DNA of 64,000 nucleotides from Deltaproteobacteria bacterium (GTDB lineage Bacteria; Desulfobacterota; Desulfuromonadia; Geobacterales; Pseudopelobacteraceae): assembly GCA_019162745.1 (NCBI GenBank), contig JAFLLC010000029.1, positions 142,810 through 206,809 of the forward strand, read 5' to 3'. Positions 36,198 to 44,970 of the stretch are shown here, piece by piece; positions within the stretch are counted from its first letter, which is position 1, and every line of letters starts with the position of its first letter. Position numbers and translations under genes: made by a program. The notes beneath the pieces are model-generated. The model did no database searches. It had not been told where the DNA came from and saw nothing but the letters and a program-made list of their open reading frames with translations.

Positions 36198-37046
36198 ATG
36201 CTTAAAGTCGGTAACTACAATCAACTTACAATCACCCGCATCACCGCATCCGGCGCCGTTTTTTCGCTGGAGGAAGGAGAGGTGCTGCTCCCTTTACGCC
36301 TTGTTCCGACAGGGGCGGAAGCGGGCACACTTCTGGATGTTTTTGTTTATGTCGATTCTGACGGGCGTTTGACCGCCACCACTAAAAGGCCGCGTGCGGT
36401 TGTGGGTGAGTTTGCGTTTCTGAAAGTCAAGGAAGCGACGACGGTCGGCTCTTTCCTTGACTGGGGCCTGGAAAAAGATCTGCTGCTGCCGTTTGGCGAG
36501 CAGATGGAACCGGTGCGGCGTGGGGATCAGGTGCTTGTACGGATTTTTCTGCACCCCAGCGGCAGGATTGTGGCGACCGCAAAACTGGATAAATTTATCA
36601 TGCCGGCTGATGACACTCTGGTCGAAGGTGAAGAGGTTGAACTGCTGGTATATGGCCTCACCGATCTTGGCGCCAAGGTCATTATCAACAACAGTTTCGG
36701 CGGACTGATCTTCCATACGGAGCTGGTTGCCAAACCCCGTTGCGGCGAGCATTTGCGCGGCTATGTCAAAAAGATCAGGGACGATGGCAAAGTCGATGTT
36801 ACCCTGCGGATAGGGGGCGCCACGGAGGCGGCCAAAGACCGCACGGTTATCCTTGATGCTCTCGCAGCTCACGGCGGTTTTCTGCCGCTGACGGACAAAA
36901 GTTCCCCTGAGACAATAGCTGCACAGCTCCGCTTGAGTAAGAAAAGCTTCAAAAAAGCGGTCGGGGGGCTGTACAAAGAGGGCGCTGTTTCCATGCTTCC
37001 CGATGGAATTCGGCTGCGCAGTGTGCAGGCGAAGGAGGGGATATGA
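36198..37046 (+). CDS. cvfB: CvfB-like S1-domain RNA-binding protein
   Basis: The 282-residue protein has the CvfB/YitL arrangement: three S1-like OB-fold domains (about 1-60, 62-130 and 140-210) and a C-terminal winged-helix domain (about 220-280, containing LRLSKKSFKKAVGGLYKEG). CvfB proteins bind RNA and affect virulence gene expression and translation in Gram-positive bacteria; the role in this group is not established. ATG 36198 is preceded by AAGGAG. Its stop overlaps the start of the zinc-binding lipoprotein by 4 bp, so it heads an operon with the metal transporter. Confidence 0.82.
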   Translation: MLKVGNYNQLTITRITASGAVFSLEEGEVLLPLRLVPTGAEAGTLLDVFVYVDSDGRLTATTKRPRAVVGEFAFLKVKEATTVGSFLDWGLEKDLLLPFGEQMEPVRRGDQVLVRIFLHPSGRIVATAKLDKFIMPADDTLVEGEEVELLVYGLTDLGAKVIINNSFGGLIFHTELVAKPRCGEHLRGYVKKIRDDGKVDVTLRIGGATEAAKDRTVILDALAAHGGFLPLTDKSSPETIAAQLRLSKKSFKKAVGGLYKEGAVSMLPDGIRLRSVQAKEGI

Positions 37047-38005
37047 AGTTTCGAGTTGGTGTTGTTATCTCGGTTGTTCTCTGCTGCGCCGCTCTGCTTC
37101 TTGCCGGTTGCAAAAAAGCTGAAGTAGCACAAAAGAGTGGTTTGCAGGTGGTGACGACCCTGTTTCCCCTTTATGATTTTGCCCGCATAATTGCCGGAGA
37201 CAGGGCGCAGGTGACGATGCTGCTGCCACCCGGTGTCGAGCCGCATACCTTTGAACCGAGGCCGGAAGATATGATCAGGATCAATCGGGCCGGGCTGTTC
37301 ATTTATACGAGCAAATACATGGAGCCGTGGGCGGAAAAAATCATTACCGGTGTTGACAATAAATCGTTACATGTCGTAAATGCCGGAGAACGGGTCAGTT
37401 ACATGGCTGGTATGAGCCATGAACATGAGCATGATGTGAACAGTGGTGATCATAAGCATGATCAGAAAGGCTTGGATCCTCATATTTGGCTTGATTTTAC
37501 CAATGCTGCGCTCATGGTTGATTCAATCGTGGAAGGTTTTATCGCGGCTGATCCCTGTGGCGGGATTGCGTACCACCGAAATGCAGAAGCGCTGAAAAAA
37601 GAGCTGATCGCGCTTGACCTTCGCTACCGGGAAAGTCTGGCCAACTGCTCTACCAGAAAACTCCTGCATGGCGGACATTACGCGTTTGGCTATCTGGCTC
37701 GCCGCTATGACCTGGATTATCACGCGCTCAGCGGAATTTCATCAGATTCGGAACCATCAGCCGAACGGATGGCCGCGCTTGTTCGTGAAATAAAATCATC
37801 CGGCGCTAAATATCTCTTTGCCGAAGAGCTGTTGTCGCCACGTATAACCGAAACGTTAGCTAAAGAAGCTGGTGTCGGTGTCCTGATGCTTCACGGCGCG
37901 CATAATCTGTCTCGGGATGATCAGTCTAAAAATGTTTCTTTTTTTGATTTAATGGAACGTAACCTTATACAGCTGCAGAAAGGTCTTCAATGCCGGGGGA
38001 AATAG
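37043..38005 (+). CDS. znuA: Zinc/manganese ABC transporter substrate-binding lipoprotein (ZnuA-like)
   Basis: The 320-residue protein has a lipoprotein signal peptide ending in LLAGC and the cluster A-I metal-binding fold. Metal-ligand candidates are H in GVEPHTFEPRPED (about residue 69), H in GLDPHIWLD (about 150), H in SGISSDSEPS region, and D/E in AEELLSPR. A histidine-rich loop with several HEHEH and HKH residues (about 128-145) between the first two ligands is characteristic of zinc rather than manganese transporters. It overlaps the ATPase gene by 16 bp and cvfB by 4 bp, so all are in one operon. Confidence 0.85.
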   Translation: MKFRVGVVISVVLCCAALLLAGCKKAEVAQKSGLQVVTTLFPLYDFARIIAGDRAQVTMLLPPGVEPHTFEPRPEDMIRINRAGLFIYTSKYMEPWAEKIITGVDNKSLHVVNAGERVSYMAGMSHEHEHDVNSGDHKHDQKGLDPHIWLDFTNAALMVDSIVEGFIAADPCGGIAYHRNAEALKKELIALDLRYRESLANCSTRKLLHGGHYAFGYLARRYDLDYHALSGISSDSEPSAERMAALVREIKSSGAKYLFAEELLSPRITETLAKEAGVGVLMLHGAHNLSRDDQSKNVSFFDLMERNLIQLQKGLQCRGK

Positions 38006-38742
38006 TCAGGTCAGAACTGCTGGCGTGCAGTTATCGTGAGGGCAGGGTGCTGGAGGATATTTCCTTTGAGGTGCAGCGCGGTGATTATGTCGGTATCGTC
38101 GGGCCGAACGGTTCCGGTAAGAGCACTCTTGTTAAGGCGCTACTCGGTTTGGTGACGATCAGCAAGGGGAGTGCGTCGCTATTCGGTACTCCACTGTCAA
38201 ACTTCACAGATTGGCATAAAGTTGGCTATCTGCCGCAAAGTCTTCATCTGGTCAATCCGATTTTTCCTGCGACGGTACATGAAACGGTGGGTCTCGGCCT
38301 GTTATCACTGAAGCGCTTCCCCAAAAGGTTGAATCGAGCCGATAAGGATAAAATAGATAAAACACTCGATGAATTAGGTATTTTAGATTTAGGACATAAA
38401 CTGATAGGTGAGCTGTCAGGTGGCCAGCTGCAGCGTGTTCTGCTTGCGCGCGCCATTGTAAACGATCCTGAACTGCTGGTGCTTGATGAACCGACCGCCG
38501 CCCTCGATCCGGAAACAAGAGTTCGTTTTTATGCCATGATCTCTGATATCAATCGCTCCCGTGGCGTCACGGTCTTGCTGGTGACCCATGACAGCGGTAC
38601 AATTGGAGAACACGCTTCAAAGATGCTCTATCTGGATAAAAGGCTGCTTTTTTACGGCAGTTTTACCGAATTCTGCCACTCACCGGAGATGTCGTCCATG
38701 TTTGGCGAACACTCCCAGCACCTGATGTGCCACAGGCATTGA
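37990..38742 (+). CDS. znuC: Metal ABC transporter ATPase (ZnuC-like)
   Basis: The 250-residue ATPase has Walker A GPNGSGKST (about 39-47), signature LSGGQLQRV (about 137-145), and Walker B LLVLDEPTAALD. It powers the importer formed with the lipoprotein upstream and the permease downstream. It begins inside the end of the lipoprotein gene (16-bp overlap). The next gene starts 2 bp after its stop. Confidence 0.9.
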   Translation: MPGEIVRSELLACSYREGRVLEDISFEVQRGDYVGIVGPNGSGKSTLVKALLGLVTISKGSASLFGTPLSNFTDWHKVGYLPQSLHLVNPIFPATVHETVGLGLLSLKRFPKRLNRADKDKIDKTLDELGILDLGHKLIGELSGGQLQRVLLARAIVNDPELLVLDEPTAALDPETRVRFYAMISDINRSRGVTVLLVTHDSGTIGEHASKMLYLDKRLLFYGSFTEFCHSPEMSSMFGEHSQHLMCHRH

Positions 38743-38744
38743 TC

Positions 38745-39578
38745 ATGAATCTTTTAGAAATCCTTTCTTACGGCTTTATCCAACGTGCCCTGCTGGCCGG
38801 CACTCTGATTGCGTTGCTCTGTTCGGTGCTGGGTGTCTTTCTGGTGCTGCGGCGTTTGTCATTGATCGGTGACGGACTGGCGCACGTCACCTTTGGCAGC
38901 ACCGCCATCGCCCTGGCGCTCCATATCTATTCGGCCATGTCACTACTGGTGTCGGCGCCAATTGTGATGCTGGCATCTCTTGGCATACTTAAACTGTCCG
39001 AAAAGGGTCGCTTGAGCGGTGATGCCGCAATCGGCCTGGTCTCTGCCCTCGGAATCTCGGTCGGAATTATTCTGGCAAGTGTGGGGGGGGGATACAACGT
39101 TGATCTGCTCAGCTATCTGTTTGGCAACATCCTTTCGATACGCAGCGAGGAAGTGGTTGTTGCGGGGCTGCTCTGCCTCGGGGTTATGCTGTTGTTGACG
39201 CTCCATTATCAAGAGCTGTTCGCTATCTCTTTCAGTGATGAACTGGCCAAAGTATCGGGCATCCGGACTTCCTACATAAACTCAATTCTGGTGGTGCTGA
39301 CTGCGCTGTCGGTGGTTCTGGCGATGAAGCTGGTCGGCATTATGCTGATTTCGTCAATGCTGATTGTTCCAGCGGCAGGCGCCCTGCAGCTGGCACGCGG
39401 TTTCAAGGTCTGTATACTCCTGGCTGCGATTCAGGGGTGCTGTTCGGTTGTTATCGGTATTATTATTTCTATTATGTCAAACCTCCCCGCCAGCGCCACA
39501 ATCGTCATGGTTAATCTGCTGATTTTTGCCGCTGCATGTGTAGCCCGCCGGATTATCTACCCTAAAAACAGTAACTGA
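38745..39578 (+). CDS. znuB: Metal ABC transporter permease (ZnuB-like)
   Basis: About 277 residues start at ATG 38745; GTG 38727 inside znuC is an alternative. The protein has eight or nine transmembrane helices in the ABC-3 family pattern, with the conserved LSLIGDGLAHVTFG near the N-terminus and a MLIVPAAGAL segment near residue 205. It forms the membrane channel for zinc import. A run of nine G at 39083-39091 (coding for SVGGGYNVDLL) lies within the gene and could be prone to slippage. No Zur/Fur regulator is nearby. Confidence 0.88.
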   Translation: MNLLEILSYGFIQRALLAGTLIALLCSVLGVFLVLRRLSLIGDGLAHVTFGSTAIALALHIYSAMSLLVSAPIVMLASLGILKLSEKGRLSGDAAIGLVSALGISVGIILASVGGGYNVDLLSYLFGNILSIRSEEVVVAGLLCLGVMLLLTLHYQELFAISFSDELAKVSGIRTSYINSILVVLTALSVVLAMKLVGIMLISSMLIVPAAGALQLARGFKVCILLAAIQGCCSVVIGIIISIMSNLPASATIVMVNLLIFAAACVARRIIYPKNSN

Positions 39579-39601
39579 AATCATTTGGAGAGAACGGTCT
39601 G

Positions 39602-40849
39602 TCAGCGATTTCCGCCGGCCATTTTAGTGCTTTCCGGCGTTCTGCGCAGCAGCCACATGAAAACCGGTCCGGCTAAACCACCGATACCGATAAAGGCAAA
39701 GGCGACGCCCCATTCCGCCTGAAATCCGGGGTAGGGGTGCCAGTCGCGGAATGTGTCCAGCGCCCAGCCGAAAACTGTTGGCGAGATCATCCCCATCGAA
39801 TATCCGATCAAAGACTGCAGTCCCATGGCGGCGCCCAGATAGCCGGGAGCGACCAGTTCGGTCAGGCCGGTCGAAAATACCGGAGATTCGGCAACAACCA
39901 GATAGCCGTAGGCGAGACCGACCGCAAGGGTCAGTGGGAGATTGGTGTTGATCAGCCAGCCGAAGGTGAAGGAGAGGAGGGCGCTTGCCAGCATCACGAC
40001 CGTAATGGTCGCTGTGCGGCCGAAACGGTCGGACAGAGTGCCGGTAATGGCGGTCGAAAATGCGCCGATGCCGATCAGAACTGCGGCAATGGCGGAGGCG
40101 AAGCCGGTTGCCCGTGACATTTCAAATCCCCAGCCGACCAATGCAGAAGAGAAAAAAGGGGCCAGCCAGCTGCGCATGCCGTACATCTCCCACATGTGGG
40201 CCCCATAACCTAAAATCATCAACAGGGCGGGGCGATTCCTGATGACTTCACCGGTATATCCGCTTTCGCTGACGTTGTGGATGGGGGGACGATACCCGGC
40301 AAAAAGCGGAAAGGCCAGTACTGCACCGATACACACGCCGATTGAACAGAAAATAAAGGCGATCCGCCAGCCGTAAATCCCGGTTAAAACACCGGTCACA
40401 GCGAGTGAAAGAGAGCCTCCAAACACAAGTGAACCGACATAGATACCGATGGCCTTGCCGCGCCTTGCTGGTTCAAAGCGCTCAGCCACCAGTTTGAGAC
40501 CCGGCATATAGGTTCCCCCCATGCCGATGCCGGTCAGGGCGCGAAAAATCATGCCGCTGGTAAAGTTGTCAGCAAAGAGCGCAAAGAGCAGGTTGCCGCC
40601 CGCCGAGCAGAATGCGGCGGTGATGAAGATATGCTTGATATTGAATTTATCGGAAAGGATGCTTAAGAGGACGCCTGAGGCGATATAGCCGAGCTGATAG
40701 ACCGAAAAGATCATACCGGCCCGGGTATTGTTCATGCTCCATTCTATTTTGAGAAGTGGAAGGACAGCGGAGTAATTGATGAAAACCAGCATGATGAAGA
40801 GCTGGCAGCAGCAAAGGAGCGCCAGCCAGCGGCTGTCTGAGCGGATCAT
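39602..40849 (-). CDS. Major facilitator superfamily transporter
   Basis: The 415-residue protein has twelve predicted transmembrane helices. Loop 2-3 carries the MFS A-like motif with LSDKFNIKH, and GFGRTATI lies in the second half (GTLSDRFGRTA). It overlaps rfbC by 4 bp and forms the distal end of the minus-strand run below the lactate genes. The substrate cannot be assigned from sequence; a sugar, organic acid or drug export role is possible. It converges on znuB with a 23-bp gap and no obvious terminator. Confidence 0.85.
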   Translation of the reverse strand: MIRSDSRWLALLCCCQLFIMLVFINYSAVLPLLKIEWSMNNTRAGMIFSVYQLGYIASGVLLSILSDKFNIKHIFITAAFCSAGGNLLFALFADNFTSGMIFRALTGIGMGGTYMPGLKLVAERFEPARRGKAIGIYVGSLVFGGSLSLAVTGVLTGIYGWRIAFIFCSIGVCIGAVLAFPLFAGYRPPIHNVSESGYTGEVIRNRPALLMILGYGAHMWEMYGMRSWLAPFFSSALVGWGFEMSRATGFASAIAAVLIGIGAFSTAITGTLSDRFGRTATITVVMLASALLSFTFGWLINTNLPLTLAVGLAYGYLVVAESPVFSTGLTELVAPGYLGAAMGLQSLIGYSMGMISPTVFGWALDTFRDWHPYPGFQAEWGVAFAFIGIGGLAGPVFMWLLRRTPESTKMAGGNR

Positions 40850-41391
40850 GGGAACATGTCGGCATCCTTGAATGTGTGCCCCTGGCCGTCTTTGGCTGAA
40901 ACGTTTGGCGCTGCTGTCAGCGGCCAGCTAATATTCAGATCCGGATCGTTCCAGGCGATGCAGCGCTCATGCTCCGGCGCGTAATACTCCGTTGTCAGAT
41001 ACAGAAACTCGGCAACGTCGGATGTTACGTAGAAACCATGGGCAAAACCTGGCGGCACCCACATCTGGCGCTTGTTTTCGGCCGAAAGCATGGCGCCGTA
41101 CCACTGTCCGAAGCTTGACGAACTGCGGCGGATATCCACGGCAACATCGAATACTTCACCGACAACAACCCGCACAAGCTTCCCCTGCGGCTGCTGAATC
41201 TGATAATGCAGTCCCCTCAGGACGCCTCCGGTGGATCGTGAATGATTGTGCTGAACAAAATTGAGGTCAACTCCGGTCAGGTCGCGCCAACTGCGTTCAT
41301 TGAAACTTTCAAAAAAGAAACCGCGATCGTCGCCGAATACTTTCGGCTCCAGAATCAGGACATCAGGAATGGTGGTGGTGATAATTTGCAT
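40846..41391 (-). CDS. rfbC: dTDP-4-dehydrorhamnose 3,5-epimerase
   Basis: The 181-residue enzyme is the typical RmlC length. Visible signatures are the N-terminal DDRGFFFESF, the catalytic-histidine segment GLHYQIQQPQGKLVRV, GFAHGFYV and CIAWNDPDLNISWPL. It epimerises dTDP-4-keto-6-deoxyglucose in dTDP-L-rhamnose synthesis for LPS or other glycans. The other rml genes (rmlA, rmlB, rmlD) are absent here, so it sits apart from its pathway. It is coupled by a 4-bp overlap to an MFS gene and lies 27 bp from the GntR gene. Confidence 0.92.
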   Translation of the reverse strand: MQIITTTIPDVLILEPKVFGDDRGFFFESFNERSWRDLTGVDLNFVQHNHSRSTGGVLRGLHYQIQQPQGKLVRVVVGEVFDVAVDIRRSSSSFGQWYGAMLSAENKRQMWVPPGFAHGFYVTSDVAEFLYLTTEYYAPEHERCIAWNDPDLNISWPLTAAPNVSAKDGQGHTFKDADMFP

Positions 41392-41417
41392 GCGTGTAAA
41401 ACCCCATAAAAAATTGA

Positions 41418-42146
41418 CTAGGAAGGTTGCGGCTGATTCTGTGAAACGTAGGCACTGCTGCGACCTTCTGCAAAGGTCAGGTGGTGAAGCATGGCATCGC
41501 GGGCTGCCTGAGAATCTCTGGCTTTGATCGCCTGTACAATAGAATTGTGATGTTCAAACAGAAGCTGATGGTCTTCCTGGGTCAGGTAGACCGCTCGCCA
41601 GACGGTCTGCTGAAACTGCTTCATAGCATCAAAAAGGCTCTGCATCAGGTGCAGCCAGACAATATTATGGGTGGCCCGGGCAATTACTATATGGAGATTG
41701 GCATCAAGATCTTCTGACGGCTGCTTTGTCTCAAGGTTATGCTCCATTCCGGCAATAATTTCTTCCATGCGGCGGATATCTTCAGGCAGAGCGCGCTCGG
41801 CGGCATACCAGGCGGTCCATGATTCCATTGATTTACGGACTTCAATGACATCAAGGGCCCGATCCTGCTGGACGCGAATCAGCTCACTGAGCGGGTTGGC
41901 GGCGGCGGTCTCCACCAGCGACATGACAACCGTGCCGCCTCCCTGATACGACATGACCAGTCCGGACGATGCCAGGACGTTCAGGGCCTCACGTACCGAG
42001 GGGCGTGACACTCCGAACATCTCGGCCAGTTCCCGCTCCGGCGGCAGTTTGTCGCCAGGTGCAAACTCTCCGGCCAAAATTGATGAGCGGATCTGATCGG
42101 CAATCTGGGTGGAAACTTTTTTGGGTTTAATCGGTTTAAAATTCAT
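41418..42146 (-). CDS. GntR-family transcriptional regulator (FadR/LldR subfamily)
   Basis: About 242 residues start at ATG 42146. The N-terminal winged helix (about 5-75) shows LPPERELAEMFGVSRPSVREAL. The C-terminal FCD ligand-binding domain (about 90-220) has the expected D/H metal-site residues in DLDANLH and the later HH pair. The FadR/LldR/PdhR subfamily senses short organic acids, including lactate and pyruvate. It lies directly downstream of the glcD-glcF genes behind a terminator, so it is the likely regulator of this lactate block, and its operators may be the repeated motifs at 46924-47281. Confidence 0.88.
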   Translation of the reverse strand: MNFKPIKPKKVSTQIADQIRSSILAGEFAPGDKLPPERELAEMFGVSRPSVREALNVLASSGLVMSYQGGGTVVMSLVETAAANPLSELIRVQQDRALDVIEVRKSMESWTAWYAAERALPEDIRRMEEIIAGMEHNLETKQPSEDLDANLHIVIARATHNIVWLHLMQSLFDAMKQFQQTVWRAVYLTQEDHQLLFEHHNSIVQAIKARDSQAARDAMLHHLTFAEGRSSAYVSQNQPQPS

Positions 42147-42159
42147 GGTCTGTTCCAAT

Positions 42160-42187
42160 AAAAAAGGGGTGTCATAACGGCACCCCA
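42160..42187 (-). terminator. Terminator after the lctP-glcD-glcF operon
   Basis: On the minus strand GGGGTG and CACCCC pair around a 9-nt loop and are followed by TTTTTT, about 40 bp after the glcF stop. It separates the catabolic operon from the GntR gene. Confidence 0.8.
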
Positions 42188-42228
42188 TCTTTTATAGCAT
42201 TTTCAACAATTCTGCAACCGGCTCGACG

Positions 42229-43470
42229 TCAGGAATCCATGCTTTGAGCCAGTATTTCAGTCAGGTGCATTATTTTAACATCAGGCAGATGATCTGCCAG
42301 GCCTTTCTTCAGTTGCAGCAGACATCCCGGGTTGCTTGTCACCAGCAGTTCGGCACCGCTTGCCCGCACAGTGTCCAGCTTTCGCTGCAGGATACGGTCG
42401 GACATCTCCGGTTTGCTGATATTGTATGTACCTGCGCTGCCGCAGCATGCATCAGCAGATTCCAGCTCTTTATATTCAACTCCCGGAATCAACTTCAGCA
42501 GATCGCGCGGCTCCTGGCGAATCCCCTGGCAATGGGCGATGTGGCAGGGGTCGTGGTAAGTGACTTTTATCGGCAGTGGTTTGAGGAGCTTCATCAGGTC
42601 ATCGGCATGGAGGGCCAATATCTGGGAAATATCCCGTACTTTGGTACTGAATGCCTCTGCGGCGTCGGAGCCTTGCAGATGATGACCGTATTTTTTGAGT
42701 TCCGCCCCGCAGCCGCCGCAGTCGGTAACGATGAAATCCAACTCGTAGCCTGCGAAGATGTCAATATTGGTGCGTGCCGCTTCCTTCATTCCGTCCAGAT
42801 CGCCCCCCAGCATGTTGGGTGCGCCGCAGCAGACCTGATTGCGCGGGGTAATGACCCTGTAGCCAAGGCTGGAGAGCAGTTTAATCGTGGCGCGACTCGC
42901 ATCGCTGAAAATCAGGCTCATGACGCAGCCGAGGAAGAAGCCGACCGTACCGCGCTCTCTGCCGACCGCCGGCGTTATCTCCAGAATTTCCTGGCGTAGC
43001 GGCTTGGCGGGTAGGGGGGGCAACAGTCCCTCCATCCGCCCCAGCGGTTTGGGAAACATTTTGAGGACACCGAGATTTCTGACCAGCTTCTGCAAACCGG
43101 TGCGCTGGTAAATTCTCATCGGCACCATTGATGTCTCCAGATGGTCCGGGTGCGGTACGAGTTTGCGCAGGATCAGATCCTCCATAAAACTGAGTCCGCT
43201 CTGAGACTTCCGTTCGCAGGTAAATTCCGCCACCAGCTCGCCGGCATTGACCCCGCTGGGACAGGCCGTGGCGCAGGCCTGGCAGTCGAGGCAGAGCGAC
43301 AGATATTCAAGAAGGCGTTCCGATTGATCCAGTTCACCCTCCTGCAGTTTACGGATAAGAGCTACCCGGCCCCGAGGTGACGCGGTCTCAAGGAATGTTT
43401 CCTTGTAAGTCGGGCATGTGGGGAGACACATGCCGCAGCGCATGCAGTTGATAAGTTTGACGTAGTCCAT
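42229..43470 (-). CDS. glcF: Glycolate/D-lactate oxidase iron-sulfur subunit (GlcF-like)
   Basis: The 413-residue protein has two 4Fe-4S motifs near the N-terminus (CMRCGMCLPTCP at about 10-21 and CLDCQACATACP at about 59-70), then two CCG domains: CCGAPNMLGG with CGGCGAELKKYG, and CCGSAGTYNIS with SNPGC. It transfers electrons from the FAD subunit GlcD towards the membrane electron-transport chain. It is 1 bp downstream of glcD and is the last gene of the lctP-glcD-glcF unit. Homologues act on glycolate or on D-lactate; beside a lactate permease, D-lactate is the favoured substrate. Confidence 0.9.
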   Translation of the reverse strand: MDYVKLINCMRCGMCLPTCPTYKETFLETASPRGRVALIRKLQEGELDQSERLLEYLSLCLDCQACATACPSGVNAGELVAEFTCERKSQSGLSFMEDLILRKLVPHPDHLETSMVPMRIYQRTGLQKLVRNLGVLKMFPKPLGRMEGLLPPLPAKPLRQEILEITPAVGRERGTVGFFLGCVMSLIFSDASRATIKLLSSLGYRVITPRNQVCCGAPNMLGGDLDGMKEAARTNIDIFAGYELDFIVTDCGGCGAELKKYGHHLQGSDAAEAFSTKVRDISQILALHADDLMKLLKPLPIKVTYHDPCHIAHCQGIRQEPRDLLKLIPGVEYKELESADACCGSAGTYNISKPEMSDRILQRKLDTVRASGAELLVTSNPGCLLQLKKGLADHLPDVKIMHLTEILAQSMDS

Positions 43471-43471
43471 A

Positions 43472-44842
43472 TCAGAATATCTTTCCGGGATTCAAGATCC
43501 CTTTCGGATCAAATGCCTGTTTGATACCCCTCATAACCCGGATTCCCGATTCGCCGACAAGTTTTGGCAGATACATTTTTTTGGCCAGACCGACGCCATG
43601 TTCACCGGTGATGGTGCCACCCATGGCGATGGCGGCATCAAAGATCTCTTCGAAGGCGGCATGGGCCCGCGTGATTTCGTCTTTATCCCGCTCGTCGGTC
43701 AGGCAGGTGGGGTGCAGGTTGCCGTCGCCGGCGTGACCAAAGGTGCCGATGACCACATTGTGTTTTTTTGCGGAATCCTGAATGACCTTCAGCATGGCGG
43801 CGATGCAGCTGCGCGGCACGGTGGCATCCTCCAGTATCGTGGTCGGCTTTAGCCTGGCCAGCGCTGACAGGGCCGTGCGACGGGCTTCGGTCAGCTTGAG
43901 CGCTTCGGCCGCGTTTTGTGCGGTCTGGAAAAATGAGCAGCGGTGTTTTTTACAGATCTCCGCCACCGCAGCGGCCTCCTCGGCGATCACCACCGGATGA
44001 CCATCAACCTCAATCAGCAGCACGGCGTCCACATCCAGCGGCAAACCGACATGGGCGTATTCTTCAACGCACTTGATGGTAACCTTGTCGAGGAATTCGA
44101 GGGTTGCCGGAATCACCTTGGCGGCGATGATGGCAGAAACCGCCAGGGCGGCATCCTGCAATACCGGGAAGTGAGCCAGCATGGTAATTTTCCCCTGCGG
44201 TTTCGGAATAAGCTTGACGGTGATGCCGGTGAAGAAACCGAGAGTCCCCTCGGATGAGACCAGCAACGGGTTGAGATTGTACCCGGCGACATCCTTGACA
44301 ACCTTGCCGCCGGTACGGAGCAGTTCGCCGTCAGCGAGTATTGTTTCAAGCCCCATAACGTAATCGGCTGTTACGCCATACTTGAGCCCGCGGAGGCCAC
44401 CCGAATTTTCGGCAACGTTTCCCCCCATGGTGGAGATGTTCATGCTCCCCGGATCGGGAGGATAGAACAGGCCGAGTTTTTCGACTTCACGGTGCAGTGT
44501 GCTGGTGATCAAACCAGGTTCCATCGTTGCGGTAAGGTTTTCTTCGTCAATTTCCAATAGGTGATTAAGACGGCTGGTCTGTACCACTACGCCTCCTGCG
44601 GAGAGTGATCCGCCTGACAGGTTGGTTCCTGACCCGCGTGGGGTGACGCAGATTCCTGCCCCGTGGCAGAGGCGCATGATTCGGGCTACTTCACCGGAGG
44701 TGCCGGGCAACAGCACCGCCCCCGGCAGGCGTTCGAGCTCAGGGGTTGAATCGTAGCCGTAGACGGCAAGTGATTCGCGGTCGGTCAGGGCGTATTGTTC
44801 GCCGACGATTGTTTGTAATTCTTTTATGAATGATGGTTCCAC
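43472..44842 (-). CDS. glcD: FAD-linked D-lactate/glycolate oxidase subunit (GlcD-like)
   Basis: The 456-residue flavoprotein has the FAD-binding-4 (PCMH) domain (about 40-215) with PRGSGTNLSGG and PPDPGSMNISTMGGNVAENSGG-type loops, and the FAD-oxidase C domain ending with GTFGHAGDGNLHPTCL. It oxidises a 2-hydroxyacid and passes electrons to the GlcF subunit. The gene follows lctP by about 130 bp; a copy of the dispersed repeat lies in that gap. Genes of this pair near GntR and lactate permease are the D-lactate dehydrogenase arm of the lactate catabolic cluster. Confidence 0.9.
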   Translation of the reverse strand: MEPSFIKELQTIVGEQYALTDRESLAVYGYDSTPELERLPGAVLLPGTSGEVARIMRLCHGAGICVTPRGSGTNLSGGSLSAGGVVVQTSRLNHLLEIDEENLTATMEPGLITSTLHREVEKLGLFYPPDPGSMNISTMGGNVAENSGGLRGLKYGVTADYVMGLETILADGELLRTGGKVVKDVAGYNLNPLLVSSEGTLGFFTGITVKLIPKPQGKITMLAHFPVLQDAALAVSAIIAAKVIPATLEFLDKVTIKCVEEYAHVGLPLDVDAVLLIEVDGHPVVIAEEAAAVAEICKKHRCSFFQTAQNAAEALKLTEARRTALSALARLKPTTILEDATVPRSCIAAMLKVIQDSAKKHNVVIGTFGHAGDGNLHPTCLTDERDKDEITRAHAAFEEIFDAAIAMGGTITGEHGVGLAKKMYLPKLVGESGIRVMRGIKQAFDPKGILNPGKIF

Positions 44843-44872
44843 GGGTAAACTCCTTCTGTTTAGTATAAATAT

Positions 44873-44963
44873 AACCCCTCCCTGCTCCCTTTAGGACCCA
44901 GAGGGCCCATATCAGGGGAGGGCCTATAGCTTCCCCCCTGATAAGGGGGGATTAAGGGGGGTT
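44873..44963 (+). repeat. Dispersed G/C-rich repeat, copy C
   Basis: Same orientation as copy A. It begins AACCCC (44873) and ends GGGGGGTT (44963), near-complementary ends. It contains GCTCCCTTTAGG, CCCAGAGGGCC, TCAGGGGAGGG and a hairpin CCCCCCTGATAAGGGGGG. It lies inside the minus-strand lctP-glcD unit, directly at the lctP stop, where the hairpin could alter transcript stability or reduce expression of the distal genes. Confidence 0.82.
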
Positions 44964-44970
44964 GTCTTTT

